A stretch of 64,000 nt of DNA from DASUPK01 sp963800285 (GCA_963800285.1 CAWDAL010000013.1:62001-126000), one strand, 5' to 3'. Shown: positions 8,350-17,025, numbered from the stretch's first letter. Made by a program: numbers and translations. Notes: generated by a model not told the origin, from the sequence alone.

Positions 8350-9018
8350 GTGGATCCCACGATCGCCCTCTTCAGCCATGACCAGCTCGAGCACTGGCTG
8401 AGCGAGTACGGCTATCTGGCGGTCCTGGTCCTGGTGGGGGTGGAGAGCGTCGGCGTGCCGGTTCCCGGCGAGACCATGCTGATCATCGCGGCCGTCTACG
8501 CGGGCGCGGCGGGCAAGCTCTCGATCGCGGGGGTGATCGCCGCAGCCGCCGCCGGAGCCGTGATCGGCGACAACCTCGGCTACGCGATCGGCCGGCATGG
8601 AGGCTGGCATCTGCTTCGCCGCTATGGCCACTACGTCAGGCTCGACGAGCGCAAGCTGAAGCTGGGGCGCTACCTCTTCATGCGCCACGGCGGGAAGGTC
8701 GTCTTCCTCGGCCGCTTCGTCGGGATCCTCCGGACGTATTCGGCCGCCCTCGCCGGCGCGAACCACATGCCCTTCCGGCGGTTTCTCGCCTACAACGCCT
8801 CCGGCGGGGTGATCTGGGCCATCATCTATGCGCTCGGCTACTACTTCCTCGCCGACGTCATCGAGGCTCTGGGGACGCCCGTCGCCGTGGCGCTCGTGGC
8901 GATCTCGGTCGGCGTCGCGGTCGCTGTCCTGCTGTTGATCCGGCGAAACCTCGCCAGCTGGGAGGAGCGCGCCGAGCGCGCCTTGCCGGGGCCGCTGTGG
9001 ACACCTCGCTTCGAGTGA
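8350..9018 (+). CDS. DedA family membrane protein
   Basis: Integral membrane protein of 222 aa in the DedA/VTT superfamily, whose members move lipids such as undecaprenyl phosphate or phosphatidylethanolamine between leaflets. The family pattern is present: GVESVGVPVPGETML near residue 30, GDNLGYAIGRHGG, and FLGRFVGILRTYSAALAGANHMPFRRFLAYN with the conserved Arg/Pro residues of the re-entrant segment. GTG at 8350 is the start. The gene is divergent from the riboswitch-controlled RlpA operon. A C-terminal cytosolic helix (NLASWEERAERAL) ends the protein. Confidence 0.88.
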   Translation: MDPTIALFSHDQLEHWLSEYGYLAVLVLVGVESVGVPVPGETMLIIAAVYAGAAGKLSIAGVIAAAAAGAVIGDNLGYAIGRHGGWHLLRRYGHYVRLDERKLKLGRYLFMRHGGKVVFLGRFVGILRTYSAALAGANHMPFRRFLAYNASGGVIWAIIYALGYYFLADVIEALGTPVAVALVAISVGVAVAVLLLIRRNLASWEERAERALPGPLWTPRFE

Positions 9019-9093
9019 GCGGAGCGACCCGCCGCGCCTTCTGGCGCTGGCCCGTGTTCCCCTAGTGGGTTTCGTACGTTGGAACTCGTCCAG

Positions 9094-9789
9094 ATGGGTC
9101 AGCCCGAACACATCAAGGTCCTGGATCGGGATCCGGACCTGCTCGCCGCGGTGCCGCCATCCGAGCGGGAGGCTGCGCGGGCCGGACTCACCGCTCCGGC
9201 GCTCTCGCTGCCGCGTGGGCCATGGGACGCCGAGGAGCTCGCGGAGCCGGGGGCGGTGGGGATGCTGATCCTCGAGGGCCTGATGACGAGAAACGTCGAG
9301 ATCGCCGAAACCGACTCGCGCGAGCCACTGGGCGCCGGCGACATCATCCGGCCATGGGACGACCGGACCGCCCTCGATCCGATCCCGGCGCGGACCACCT
9401 GGAGCGTGATCGAGCCCGTGGTCATCGTTCTGCTGGATCGGCGCTGGCGGCTGGTCAGCGCGCGCTGGCCCGAGCTGGGAGACGAGATCCTTCACCGTGT
9501 GATGCGCAGGTCGCGATGGCTCTCGGTGCTGCTCGCCATCGCCGCCCGCAGGGGGGTCGAGGGCCGGCTGAAGCTCCTCCTCTGGCATCTGGCCGGCAGC
9601 TGGGGCCGTGTGACGCCTGAGGGAACTCTGGTTCCATTCCGGCTCACGCACGAGCTGATGGGGGACCTGATCGGCGCGAGGCGTCCCTCGGTCACCACCG
9701 CGATCGCGGAGATGGAGCGCGAGGGCGTCGTGGAGCGGGTTGACGAGGGCTGGCTGCTCCGTGGCGGCCCACCGGTGTCAGACGCCTGA
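9094..9789 (+). CDS. Crp-like transcriptional regulator, paralogue of the gene at 4861
   Basis: Regulator of about 231 aa. It aligns over its whole length with the product of 4861-5547: an N-terminal DPDLLAAVPPSE segment, a degenerate effector barrel (GMLILEGLMTRNVEI, GDIIRPWDD), a connecting helix and a winged helix with IGARRPSVTTAIAEMEREGVVER. The ATG at 9094 was chosen because it matches the paralogue's start; a TTG at 9079 is also in frame. No strong Shine-Dalgarno is visible. Signal and targets are unknown. Confidence 0.8.
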   Translation: MGQPEHIKVLDRDPDLLAAVPPSEREAARAGLTAPALSLPRGPWDAEELAEPGAVGMLILEGLMTRNVEIAETDSREPLGAGDIIRPWDDRTALDPIPARTTWSVIEPVVIVLLDRRWRLVSARWPELGDEILHRVMRRSRWLSVLLAIAARRGVEGRLKLLLWHLAGSWGRVTPEGTLVPFRLTHELMGDLIGARRPSVTTAIAEMEREGVVERVDEGWLLRGGPPVSDA

Positions 9790-9844
9790 CATCCGCGGGG
9801 CCGAGGCCGAAGCGACGGGCCGGGTCGGCTGTTGCCTGCCTTCG

Positions 9845-10564
9845 ATGGGCGCCGCAAGAGCAAAGCCGCTGCTCGCGTTCTTCCTGGTCGCCACTGCGAT
9901 CGCGATAGCCCCCGCCCGCGCCGGTGCGGGCGGAACGACCGTGCTCGGCGCGATGACCGATACGACCGCGACCTGCCCGGACCACTGTCTCGTCGAGGCG
10001 AGGGTCAGCGGGTTCCAGGCCTCGGTGGGCCGCCGCTGGATCGATCCCTTCATCACGCCGGGACGGGGCCGGATCGTCTCCTGGTCGATACAGCTGGGAA
10101 GCCCGAGGAGACGCGACACCAAGGCCTTCAACCGGAAGTTCGGGGAACCGAAGGCCAGGCTCTCCGTTCTGAAGCCGGTTCGCGTCAAACGCGGACGACG
10201 CTCGGTGACCAAGTACCGCCTCCTGCGAGAGAGTCCCGTGGAGAGGATCCGGTCGCTGTTCGGACGGACCGGCGACTTCCGCCTCTCCCGTCCGCTGAAG
10301 GTCGGCGCGCACCAGGTCGTCGCCCTGACCGTGCCCACCTGGGCGCCGGCATTCGCCCTGAGTGGGTCCAAGCGCAGTCGCTGGATTTCGAGTCGCGCTC
10401 CCAGTCGCCGGCACGGGGGCTGCTTCGCGAGCGGTGGGTACGCGAACCTCGATGCCGGTGCCCCGCATCAGAAGCTCGGCAGCGTGCGCGCCTACGGGTG
10501 TGCCTATCGCGGGGCACGACTGCTGTACTCGGCGACCTTCGTCAAGCGGGGGGCGCGCCCGTGA
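9845..10564 (+). CDS. Secreted protein of unknown function
   Basis: I do not recognise a family. The 239-aa product begins with a clear signal peptide (LLAFFLVATAIAIAPARAGA) and continues as an arginine-rich, beta-strand-rich domain. Two cysteines in TATCPDHCLVEARV and further cysteines in HGGCFASGGY and YGCAYRGARLLYSA near the C-terminus could form disulfides. The layout (signal peptide, central basic region, C-terminal Tyr/Cys strand) resembles other secreted proteins scattered through this window. It ends just before the second c-di-AMP riboswitch and is probably its own unit. Confidence 0.65.
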   Translation: MGAARAKPLLAFFLVATAIAIAPARAGAGGTTVLGAMTDTTATCPDHCLVEARVSGFQASVGRRWIDPFITPGRGRIVSWSIQLGSPRRRDTKAFNRKFGEPKARLSVLKPVRVKRGRRSVTKYRLLRESPVERIRSLFGRTGDFRLSRPLKVGAHQVVALTVPTWAPAFALSGSKRSRWISSRAPSRRHGGCFASGGYANLDAGAPHQKLGSVRAYGCAYRGARLLYSATFVKRGARP

Positions 10565-10599
10565 CCGGCGCCGGATCGATGATCTGAACCTGAAATCGA

Positions 10600-10712
10600 A
10601 TGCCTAACCCCGTCGCAGGACGGGGGCGGGGGACCCGCGGTTTCCGGGGCGAACCCATCAGATGGGAGCGCTGCTCCTTCAGCGCGAGCCCGACAGCTAA
10701 CCCCGCAGGCGA
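10600..10712 (+). promoter_or_regulatory. c-di-AMP (ydaO/yuaA) riboswitch upstream of the NlpC/P60-like gene
   Basis: Blocks appear in the family order: GCCTAACC, a CCCCGTC/GACGGGG stem, CGGGGGACCC, GGGGCGAACCC, an internal hairpin (GAGCGCTG...CAGCGC region), then the hallmark CGAGCCCGACAGCTAACCCC and GCAGGC. The final AGGC pairs with the opening GCCT to close P1. The Shine-Dalgarno of the downstream gene (AAGGAGG, 10716-10722) lies immediately after the aptamer, so control of translation or of transcript completion is likely. This is the closer of the two copies to the family consensus. Confidence 0.93.
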
Positions 10713-10727
10713 ATGAAGGAGGTTGTC

Positions 10728-11306
10728 TTGTTGAGATTGAACGGGTCGCGATCGAGGCTGGTCTCGCTCGCAGCGCTGCTCTCGGCCGGGGCGATGTCGG
10801 CCGCCACCGCGTCCGCCCAGACGGGCGGCTCGCCGGCGCCCGGATCGACCAGCGGTCCCGCCTCCCCGGCCCCCGCCGGTGGGCCGGTGGGCAAGGCGAA
10901 GCTCGTCCGCAAGTCAGGCCGGGCGATTGCCCCGGCGGGCGCCCCCCAGGCGGTCGTCGACGCGATCGCGGCGGGAAACAGGATCCACAAGCGACCGTAC
11001 ATATGGGGCGGTGGCCACGGCAGCTTCGAGTCGCGGGGCTATGACTGCTCGGGCGCGGTGAGCTACGTGCTCCACGCCGCAGGCCTCCTGACGAGCCCGT
11101 TGCCGTCGGGACCGTTGAAGCACTGGGGAGCGCCCGGGAAGGGCCGCTGGATCACGGTGATGGCGAACGCGGGGCATGCCTACGCGGTCGTGGCCGGCCT
11201 TCGCTGGGACACCTCGTCGTACGGCAGCGGAGGCAACGGGCCGCGCTGGCGCCGGACGAAGCGGCGGCCGCGCGGCTTCGCGGTCCGGCACTACCTCGGC
11301 TACTGA
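10728..11306 (+). CDS. Secreted NlpC/P60-like cysteine peptidase
   Basis: Cell-wall hydrolase of about 192 aa. The signal peptide (LVSLAALLSAGAMSAATASA) is followed by a Pro/Gly/Ser-rich linker and an NlpC/P60-type catalytic domain with YIWGGGHGSFESRGYDCSGAVSYVLHAAG split as PYIWGGGHG and YDCSGAVSYVLHAAG (catalytic Cys) and the His in NAGHAYAVV. AAGGAGG at 10716-10722 lies 5 and 8 nt before two adjacent TTG codons (10728, 10731), which makes TTG the likely start. The ATG at 10713 lies upstream of the Shine-Dalgarno. The gene is controlled by the c-di-AMP riboswitch. It converges with the STAS gene, overlapping it by 7 bases. Confidence 0.85.
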   Translation: MLRLNGSRSRLVSLAALLSAGAMSAATASAQTGGSPAPGSTSGPASPAPAGGPVGKAKLVRKSGRAIAPAGAPQAVVDAIAAGNRIHKRPYIWGGGHGSFESRGYDCSGAVSYVLHAAGLLTSPLPSGPLKHWGAPGKGRWITVMANAGHAYAVVAGLRWDTSSYGSGGNGPRWRRTKRRPRGFAVRHYLGY

Positions 11307-11707
11307 GGCGGGAACAGGAACTTGTCGAACCCGAGGAGGCCGATCAGGCGCGCGACCTGCCCGCGCGCCCCGTGAACCTCCACTCCCGCGCGGCCGCGGC
11401 ACCGATCCGCGTCGCGCACGAGGCCGGCCAGCGCCCGGACGCCGGCCACGTCGCAGAACTCCAGGCCCGCCAGCTCGACGATGACGGGCTTCCCGTCGAT
11501 CAGGGCGCCGGCGACCGCTTCGCGCAGCTCATCAGCGGAGTGGCGGTCGAGCTCTCCTCGCAGCAGCACGGCGACCCAGTCGGAGTGGTCCTCGATGCGG
11601 ATCGTGCAGACGGGGAGCCCTGACCGAGGATCGCCGGTGCGCGCGAAGATGTCGTCAGCGACGGGTCGGCGGTCCAGGATGTCGAGTGCGCGAGTCATCG
11701 TCCGCAT
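11300..11707 (-). CDS. STAS domain protein (anti-sigma-factor antagonist-like)
   Basis: A 135-aa protein with an extended N-terminus and a STAS fold: VCTIRIEDHSDWVAVLLRGELD, then PVIVELAGLEFCDVAGVRALAGLV. SpoIIAA-type antagonists are regulated by phosphorylation of a Ser in a DSSG-like motif at this position. Here the motif reads CDVAG, so the phosphorylatable serine is absent. It may act constitutively or as a scaffold. No partner kinase or sigma factor is adjacent. Start ATG 11707 has GGGAGG upstream. Confidence 0.8.
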   Translation of the reverse strand: MRTMTRALDILDRRPVADDIFARTGDPRSGLPVCTIRIEDHSDWVAVLLRGELDRHSADELREAVAGALIDGKPVIVELAGLEFCDVAGVRALAGLVRDADRCRGRAGVEVHGARGQVARLIGLLGFDKFLFPPQ

Positions 11708-11758
11708 TGGTACGAACCCGCCTCCCGCCGCCCCGTTGCGGAGCTCCGCCGCCCGGCG

Positions 11759-12802
11759 TCAGGGAGCGGACAACTCGCGCAGGTAGATGGGATTCGTCGC
11801 CACCCAGAGCCGCGGCTTGCCCTCGTACTCGGCCCAGGCTTCGACGCGCCAGACGCCCGGCTGAGCGGCGGGATGCTCCAGCGTCCGTCCGGTGCGCTCG
11901 GCGACGCACTCCCCGTCCCGCAGCAGGCGCAGGAGTGCGTCGTGCGGAGAGGTGGCTCGGATGGTCCAGTTCCCGGCACTCGCCTCTTCGCCCATCTCCA
12001 CCCGGTCCTGGCCCTGCTCGGCCCAGAGCTCGAACCCGGCTGCCGGAGCCACCCAGTCGAGCGCCAGGTACGCCCTGCCCCGTGCCATCGCCGCGAGCAC
12101 CTCAGGTCCATCGGCCGCCGCGTCACCGCTGGCGGGCCCGCAGGCGACGTGCGTGCTCAGCAGCCCGAGGAAGCGCTCGTGGCGCATGGGGGAGTGAGCC
12201 CGGCGACGGAGGCGAAACCCGGGCTGGTGGGCGTCGAGTCCCCCGATGGCGGGAACGCGCCGGCGGGCCCCGAGCCGGTCCCATGCCGCCAGGTGCTCCT
12301 GCGGCGGGCCGATCAGAAAGGGCTCGGGGCGCCGCAGGAATCTGACCGCCTGCCGTGGATTGCTCCATCGCTCCGCCTCGTCCGTCAGCAGGCTCCAGAG
12401 CTCAACGCCGATCCGATCGCACTCCTCGAGCGATCTCCAGGGATGGGGCCGGCCGATCCGGCGGGACATGCGCGAGCCCTCCGAGAACGGATGGGCGGCG
12501 AAGCTGATGCCGCCGGCGGCCTCCACCGCGGCGCAGATCTCGGGCTCGCTCAGGCCCTTGTGAGCGATCGCCTCGTCCACCCCGAAGGCCAGCAGGTGAC
12601 CGTCGCGCGGGGATACCTCGAGCCCGATCAGGCAGAGCACGCCGTCGTGCCAGCCCTCCCAGCCGTCGCGCCTGGCCTCCACGGTGTCGTGATCGGTGAT
12701 CACCAGGACCTCGATTTCCAGCTCCCGCGCGACCTCGAGCAGCTCCGGGACGGTCGCGGTCCCGTCCGAATAGGTGCTGTGGACGTGGATGGCGCAGCGC
12801 AT
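11759..12802 (-). CDS. PHP domain phosphoesterase
   Basis: Metal-dependent phosphoesterase of about 347 aa. The N-terminus has the PHP motifs IHVHSTYSDGT (HxH...D), LVITDHDTVEA and later FAAHPFSEGS and GGLDAHQPGF, giving a trinuclear metal site. The C-terminal 120 residues are a beta-sandwich (ELWAEQGQDRVEM, GVWRVEAWAEYEGKPRLW), an arrangement seen in CehA-like PHP proteins. The substrate is unknown. ATG 12802 lies 8 bases after the MFS stop, so the two form an operon. PHP enzymes beside a permease may process an imported phosphodiester, which is inference. Confidence 0.83.
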   Translation of the reverse strand: MRCAIHVHSTYSDGTATVPELLEVARELEIEVLVITDHDTVEARRDGWEGWHDGVLCLIGLEVSPRDGHLLAFGVDEAIAHKGLSEPEICAAVEAAGGISFAAHPFSEGSRMSRRIGRPHPWRSLEECDRIGVELWSLLTDEAERWSNPRQAVRFLRRPEPFLIGPPQEHLAAWDRLGARRRVPAIGGLDAHQPGFRLRRRAHSPMRHERFLGLLSTHVACGPASGDAAADGPEVLAAMARGRAYLALDWVAPAAGFELWAEQGQDRVEMGEEASAGNWTIRATSPHDALLRLLRDGECVAERTGRTLEHPAAQPGVWRVEAWAEYEGKPRLWVATNPIYLRELSAP

Positions 12803-12810
12803 CGGCTCCC

Positions 12811-14109
12811 TCAGCCGTCGTGCTCGTTCGCCGCGTCCGCCAGGTAGAGGAGCGGCAGCGTGCAGAGCACGGCGATCGAGGCCACGCCCCACATTGCGGC
12901 GTAGCCGTCGGTGGAGGCGAACAGACCCCGGCCCAGCTGGATCGCGATCCCGGCGAGCACTGGACCGAGCAGGGCCCCCGCTCCCCGGCTGAGCTCGAAG
13001 ACTCCGGCCACGGCTCCATGGCGGCCCTGCGGCATGAGCCTCATCACCGCCGCGAACGCCAGCGTCATCACGACGCCACCCGCGAAGGCGGCCGGTGGGA
13101 CCGCGATCAGCGCGGCGGGGCTCTGAGTGAGCATCGGAACGAGCAGTCCCAAGCCGTAGACGAGCGCTCCGGCTCGGAGCAGGCGGAGCTCACCCATTCG
13201 GTCGCCCAGCGGCCCGCCGACCAGCGCCCCGGCGATGATCGCGACGGCGGCGCCGGCCAGCACGGCGGAGGCGAAGGTCGTGCTGTGTCCGAGCCCGGAG
13301 ACGAAGAAGAGGATCACGAAGGTCTTGATCGCGCCGAGCGCGAGCTCCCAGAGCAGGTTGGCGCCGATCAGCAGCCGCAGCGGCCGCCGAGAGAGCAGCG
13401 AGCGCGCGGTCGCGAGGGTGCCCTGCTCGGAGGCCGACCCCGGATGCTCGCGCTGGGCGCTCGCTGAGGGCACGCTGAGGAAGAAGGCCGCCGTCGTGGC
13501 GATCAGCACCGCGGCCGCCAGCAGGAAGGGGACCTCCTCCCCAAGGGCGAGGAGCAGGCCGCCCCCCACCAGCGCGAGGACCAGACCGGCTTCCCGCAGC
13601 GTCTTCTGGGCTGACTGGGACCGACCTCGCATGCGCCGCGGCACCAGGTCCGGGTACTGAGCGCGATAGGGCGGATAGAAGATGAAATAGCCGACGTAGA
13701 AGACAAGCAGGATCGGCACGACAGCGACGAGACTCTTGGCGAGCGGAAGGAGGATCAGCCCGGCGGCCGCCAGCGGGGCGCCGGCGAGCAGGAACGGCAT
13801 CCGCCCTCCGATCGGCGTGCGGATCGCGTCCGAGCGCCTGCCGACGAAGGGCGGGATGAAGAGGGCGAGCAGGCCCTCCATGCCGATCAGGACGCCGGTG
13901 ACCGTCGGCCCGGAGATGTCGCTGAGGAGGACCGGCAGGTAGGTCGAGACCGTGGTCGCCGCGAGCGCGAGCCCGAGGCTGGGCAGCGCGAGCAGGGCCA
14001 GGAAGCGCCGGTTCCGCGCCCGGCCGCCGCCGTTCCGGGCCCTCGCTCCCAGCCGCTCGGCAATCCGCTCCCTGCCGCGTTCGAGGGCGCTGGTCGCGTT
14101 AGCTGCCAT
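12811..14109 (-). CDS. MFS transporter
   Basis: Twelve-helix permease of 432 aa with the MFS loop signatures VGRRSDAIRTPIGGRMPF (loop 2-3) and GGPLGDRMGELRLLRAG (loop 8-9). The loop 2-3 motif, with RSDAIRTPIGGRMP, resembles sugar/cation symporters of the GPH or sucrose-transporter type, so a sugar-like substrate is possible but not proven. The N-terminal 30 residues are basic and cytosolic. First gene of an operon with the PHP phosphoesterase; it is divergent from the AI-2E family gene with only 27 bases between the two start codons. Confidence 0.85.
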   Translation of the reverse strand: MAANATSALERGRERIAERLGARARNGGGRARNRRFLALLALPSLGLALAATTVSTYLPVLLSDISGPTVTGVLIGMEGLLALFIPPFVGRRSDAIRTPIGGRMPFLLAGAPLAAAGLILLPLAKSLVAVVPILLVFYVGYFIFYPPYRAQYPDLVPRRMRGRSQSAQKTLREAGLVLALVGGGLLLALGEEVPFLLAAAVLIATTAAFFLSVPSASAQREHPGSASEQGTLATARSLLSRRPLRLLIGANLLWELALGAIKTFVILFFVSGLGHSTTFASAVLAGAAVAIIAGALVGGPLGDRMGELRLLRAGALVYGLGLLVPMLTQSPAALIAVPPAAFAGGVVMTLAFAAVMRLMPQGRHGAVAGVFELSRGAGALLGPVLAGIAIQLGRGLFASTDGYAAMWGVASIAVLCTLPLLYLADAANEHDG

Positions 14110-14136
14110 ACGACCCCCGTTTCCCTACCGGCGCCG

Positions 14137-15270
14137 ATGGTAATCCCGGGGGATGTGACCGGATTCCCACATCGGGTGCCCAGGGAGTACCGGCCGGTGC
14201 TGCTCGCGGCCGTGCTCGTGGCGGGCGCGATCCTGTTCAGCCAGCTGCTCACTCTGCTGGTTGCCACCCTGGTCACCATCCTGCTCGCGATTCCGCTGGA
14301 GGCGTCCGCCACGCGTCTCGAGCGTCTGGGCGTGCCCAGGCCGCTGGGCGCGCTCGCCGGTCTCCTGCTCGGCGTGCTCGTCATCGGTGGGATCGTCGCG
14401 CTGGTCCTCCCTGCCCTGATCGATCAGGTCAGACAGTTCATCGACCAGGTGCCGGCGATCGTCGACGATCTTCGCGAAAAGGTCAGGCAGCTGACAGGAG
14501 CGGAGCCCGGGGTGGTCGGTGAGAAGGCCCGCCACGCGCTTCAGCACTACACGAGCGACCCGGCCTCCGTGATCGGGCGGATCGCTTCGCTCGGGCTCAA
14601 CCTCGCCGAGCTCGTCGCGGCGGGCATCCTGATCGTCGTCACCGCCTACTACATGGCCGTCAGGCCGCGGCCGCTGATCGACGGGGCTCTGTCCCTGCTC
14701 GGTCCGGAGCGCCGCGAGTGGGGAGAGCACCTGCTGAGACGCGTCCGGGCTGCTTGGGTCGGCTGGATGCAGGGGGTGGCCGCGGACATGGTGGTCACGG
14801 GCGTGCTCACCTTCATCGGCCTGACCGCAATCGGCCTTCACTACGCGGCCCTCTTCGCGGTGATCCCCGCCCTGCTGGTGGTCGTCCCGTACTTCGGTGC
14901 GGTCGCCGGCGCCGTTCCGCCGATCCTCTATGCGCTCACCGAGTCGCCGACCGAGGCGGCCCTGGTCCTCGGCGTCTACCTCCTCGTCCAGCAGGTCGAG
15001 GGGCACCTGATCATCCCGCTGATCATGTCCAATCGCGTCAAGCTCCACCCCGCCGTGATCGCGATCGGCGTGGTCGCGGTCGGGTCGCTGTTCGGTTTCA
15101 CCGGCCTGTTCATCGCGGTGCCGATTCTCTCGCTGGTCACGATCTTGGTCGACGAGGTCTGGGTGCGGCCGCGCCACCGCGAGGTGGACGGTGAACTGGA
15201 GGTGGCTGCCAATGGGCGCCAGGCTCTCCGCCGGGTGCCGGCGAGCAAGGGTCCGGCGGTGGCTCGCTGA
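14137..15270 (+). CDS. AI-2E family transporter
   Basis: Membrane protein of up to 377 aa in the AI-2E (TqsA/PerM) family. Visible landmarks are the N-terminal helix pair, a central periplasmic amphipathic region (DQVRQFIDQVPAIVDDLREKVRQ), VPYFGAVAGAVPPILYAL, and LLVQQVEGHLIIPLIMSNRVKLHP followed by GSLFGFTGLFIAVPI, which are the family's most conserved segments. Members export autoinducer-2, other small molecules or act as Na+/H+ antiporters. The mapped start is only 27 bases from the divergent MFS gene, so a downstream GTG may be the true start. The stop overlaps the next start by one base (TGATG). Confidence 0.88.
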   Translation: MVIPGDVTGFPHRVPREYRPVLLAAVLVAGAILFSQLLTLLVATLVTILLAIPLEASATRLERLGVPRPLGALAGLLLGVLVIGGIVALVLPALIDQVRQFIDQVPAIVDDLREKVRQLTGAEPGVVGEKARHALQHYTSDPASVIGRIASLGLNLAELVAAGILIVVTAYYMAVRPRPLIDGALSLLGPERREWGEHLLRRVRAAWVGWMQGVAADMVVTGVLTFIGLTAIGLHYAALFAVIPALLVVVPYFGAVAGAVPPILYALTESPTEAALVLGVYLLVQQVEGHLIIPLIMSNRVKLHPAVIAIGVVAVGSLFGFTGLFIAVPILSLVTILVDEVWVRPRHREVDGELEVAANGRQALRRVPASKGPAVAR

Positions 15271-15938
15271 TGGAGCGCTTCGGAGCGACACACGCGGAGC
15301 AGCGAGTACCCGGCCCACTGGATAACCGCCTCGTGCTCGGCGATTGGGGGAGGCTGATCAGGGACCCGATCGACGTGCTGCGCGCGACCTACTACGTGGC
15401 CGCCATCGTGTTCGCCGCCCTCGCCCAGTGGGATGACGCGGTCCGCATGGGCTTCACGGCCCTGCTCGTCACGGTGCCGCGCTGGATCGCGGTGCCTCGC
15501 CTGTTCGACCTGGGGTTCGTGGTCGGCATGGCCCTGCAGGCGTGGGGGAACGTCTTCAGCCTGTTCACGAACGTCGGCTGGTACGACAACCTCGTCCATC
15601 TCACGCTCTCCTTCTGGGTCGCGCCGCTCTTCTACATCTGCCTGGCTCGCCTGGAGGTGGTGCCCGACCTGACCGGCCCGCGCCAGCCGCGCAGGGGCCT
15701 GCTCGGGATCCTGATCATCACGCTCTCGCTGGGCCTCGCCTTCGGCGCCTGCTACGAGGTCTACGAATGGGCAGTCGACCACTTCCTGGGCGGCAATCTC
15801 TACATCAGCGAGAGCGACACGGCGCTCGACCTGACCATCGACGCGATCGGGTCCGCCGCGGGCGGTGCGCTGCTCGTCCTCTGGGCGACGCGCGGATGGC
15901 AGACGATCCGCCGGCTTCCGGCCGAGAGAATCGAGTGA
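15270..15938 (+). CDS. DUF2238/YjdF-like membrane protein
   Basis: Polytopic membrane protein of 222 aa. It has about six helices with charged family-type motifs: VGWYDNLVHLTLSFWVAPL, ACYEVYEWAVDHFLGG and DTALDLTIDAIGSAAGG. The Asp/His/Glu residues within helices match the DUF2238 pattern of predicted membrane proteins. Function unknown. ATG overlaps the upstream stop by one base, so it is co-translated with the AI-2E family protein. Confidence 0.75.
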   Translation: MERFGATHAEQRVPGPLDNRLVLGDWGRLIRDPIDVLRATYYVAAIVFAALAQWDDAVRMGFTALLVTVPRWIAVPRLFDLGFVVGMALQAWGNVFSLFTNVGWYDNLVHLTLSFWVAPLFYICLARLEVVPDLTGPRQPRRGLLGILIITLSLGLAFGACYEVYEWAVDHFLGGNLYISESDTALDLTIDAIGSAAGGALLVLWATRGWQTIRRLPAERIE

Positions 15939-15962
15939 GCGTGGGCTGACGGGGTGCGGCGG

Positions 15963-16820
15963 CTAGAGGTCGCCGAGGCGGCCCTCTCCGGAGTAGATGT
16001 TGAAGCCGCCGGTGCGCACGAAGCCGACGAGGGTCATGTTCGCGTCCCGGGCCAGGCGGACGGCGAGGCTGGACGGGGCCGAGACCGCGCTGACGATCGG
16101 GATCCGCGCCATCAGCGCCTTCTGGACCAGCTCGAACGATGCTCGGCCGGAGACCTGGAGCGCCGTCACGCCACCGATGCCGCGCATCGCCGCACGCCCG
16201 ACCGCCTTGTCGACCGCGTTGTGGCGGCCGACGTCCTCGCGGAGGACGAGCAGCTCCCCCTCGGTCGAGAAGAGGCCGGCGGCGTGCAGGCCGCCGGTGC
16301 GCTCGAAGACCCGCTGGTCCTCACGGAGGCGATCCGGAAGCTCCTCGATCAGACCCGCATCGAATGCCGGCCCGGGCGGCACCGGCTCGGCCGCCGAGAA
16401 GACGGCCTCGAGGCTCGCCTTCCCGCAGATGCCGCAGGAGGAGGTCGCGTAGAAGTTCCGCTGCCATCCCGCCCGCGGCTTGGCGCCGGGGCGCAGCTCG
16501 ACGTCGATCACCGCGCCGTCGACGTCGGCCCGGCACTCGCGGGCGGTCGCGACGTCCTCCGGGAGGACGATCCCCTCACCCGCCAGGAAGCCGACGGCGA
16601 GCTCGGCGTCCTCGCCCGGGCCGGGAGTCCTCATCGTCACCGCGACGCGCTCGCCCTGCAGGCGGATCTCGAGCGGCTCCTCGCTCGCCACGAAGTCGGC
16701 GGTTCTCATCGTGCGTTCCCCTCGGCGGCGGAGGATCCCGAGCCGCTCGCTCGGTCGTCCCGCTCGCTCGCGCCGGGCGAGCCGCTCCTCCTCCTCGAGC
16801 TCGAGCCCCATCGCGTCCAT
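15963..16820 (-). CDS. fdhD: FdhD, sulfurtransferase for formate dehydrogenase
   Basis: Transfers sulfur from IscS to the molybdenum cofactor of formate dehydrogenase, which is needed for activity; the target is presumably the FdhAB enzyme at the start of the window. The motif SSCGICGKASLE holds the essential CxxC cysteines. Other family segments are VASEEPLEIRL, AVGFLAGEGIV, GLHAAGLFSTEGELLVLREDVGRHNAVDKA and SGRASFELVQKA. ATG 16820 gives 285 aa, the usual length. ATG 16709 (after GAGGGG) would give 248 aa, and the frame also stays open up to a GTG at 16946, so the start is uncertain. It lies about 12 kb from fdhA. Confidence 0.9.
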   Translation of the reverse strand: MDAMGLELEEEERLARRERAGRPSERLGILRRRGERTMRTADFVASEEPLEIRLQGERVAVTMRTPGPGEDAELAVGFLAGEGIVLPEDVATARECRADVDGAVIDVELRPGAKPRAGWQRNFYATSSCGICGKASLEAVFSAAEPVPPGPAFDAGLIEELPDRLREDQRVFERTGGLHAAGLFSTEGELLVLREDVGRHNAVDKAVGRAAMRGIGGVTALQVSGRASFELVQKALMARIPIVSAVSAPSSLAVRLARDANMTLVGFVRTGGFNIYSGEGRLGDL

Positions 16821-17025
16821 CACGTCGTCCGCGCCCACGGCCCATGTCTTCCCCCGGGGGGCGATCGGCAACCCCCGTGGCTGATCGGTCCCCGCCCCGA
16901 TCGCGTAGAAGGGTGGGATGGGAATGCGCTCCTGGCGATGCTCCACTCCGGTCGCTGATCGAGGAGGGCTGCGATCCGCGGAGCCCGCTGATCGCGGAGG
17001 AGCGGGCCGCGCTGGTGCGCTCGTA

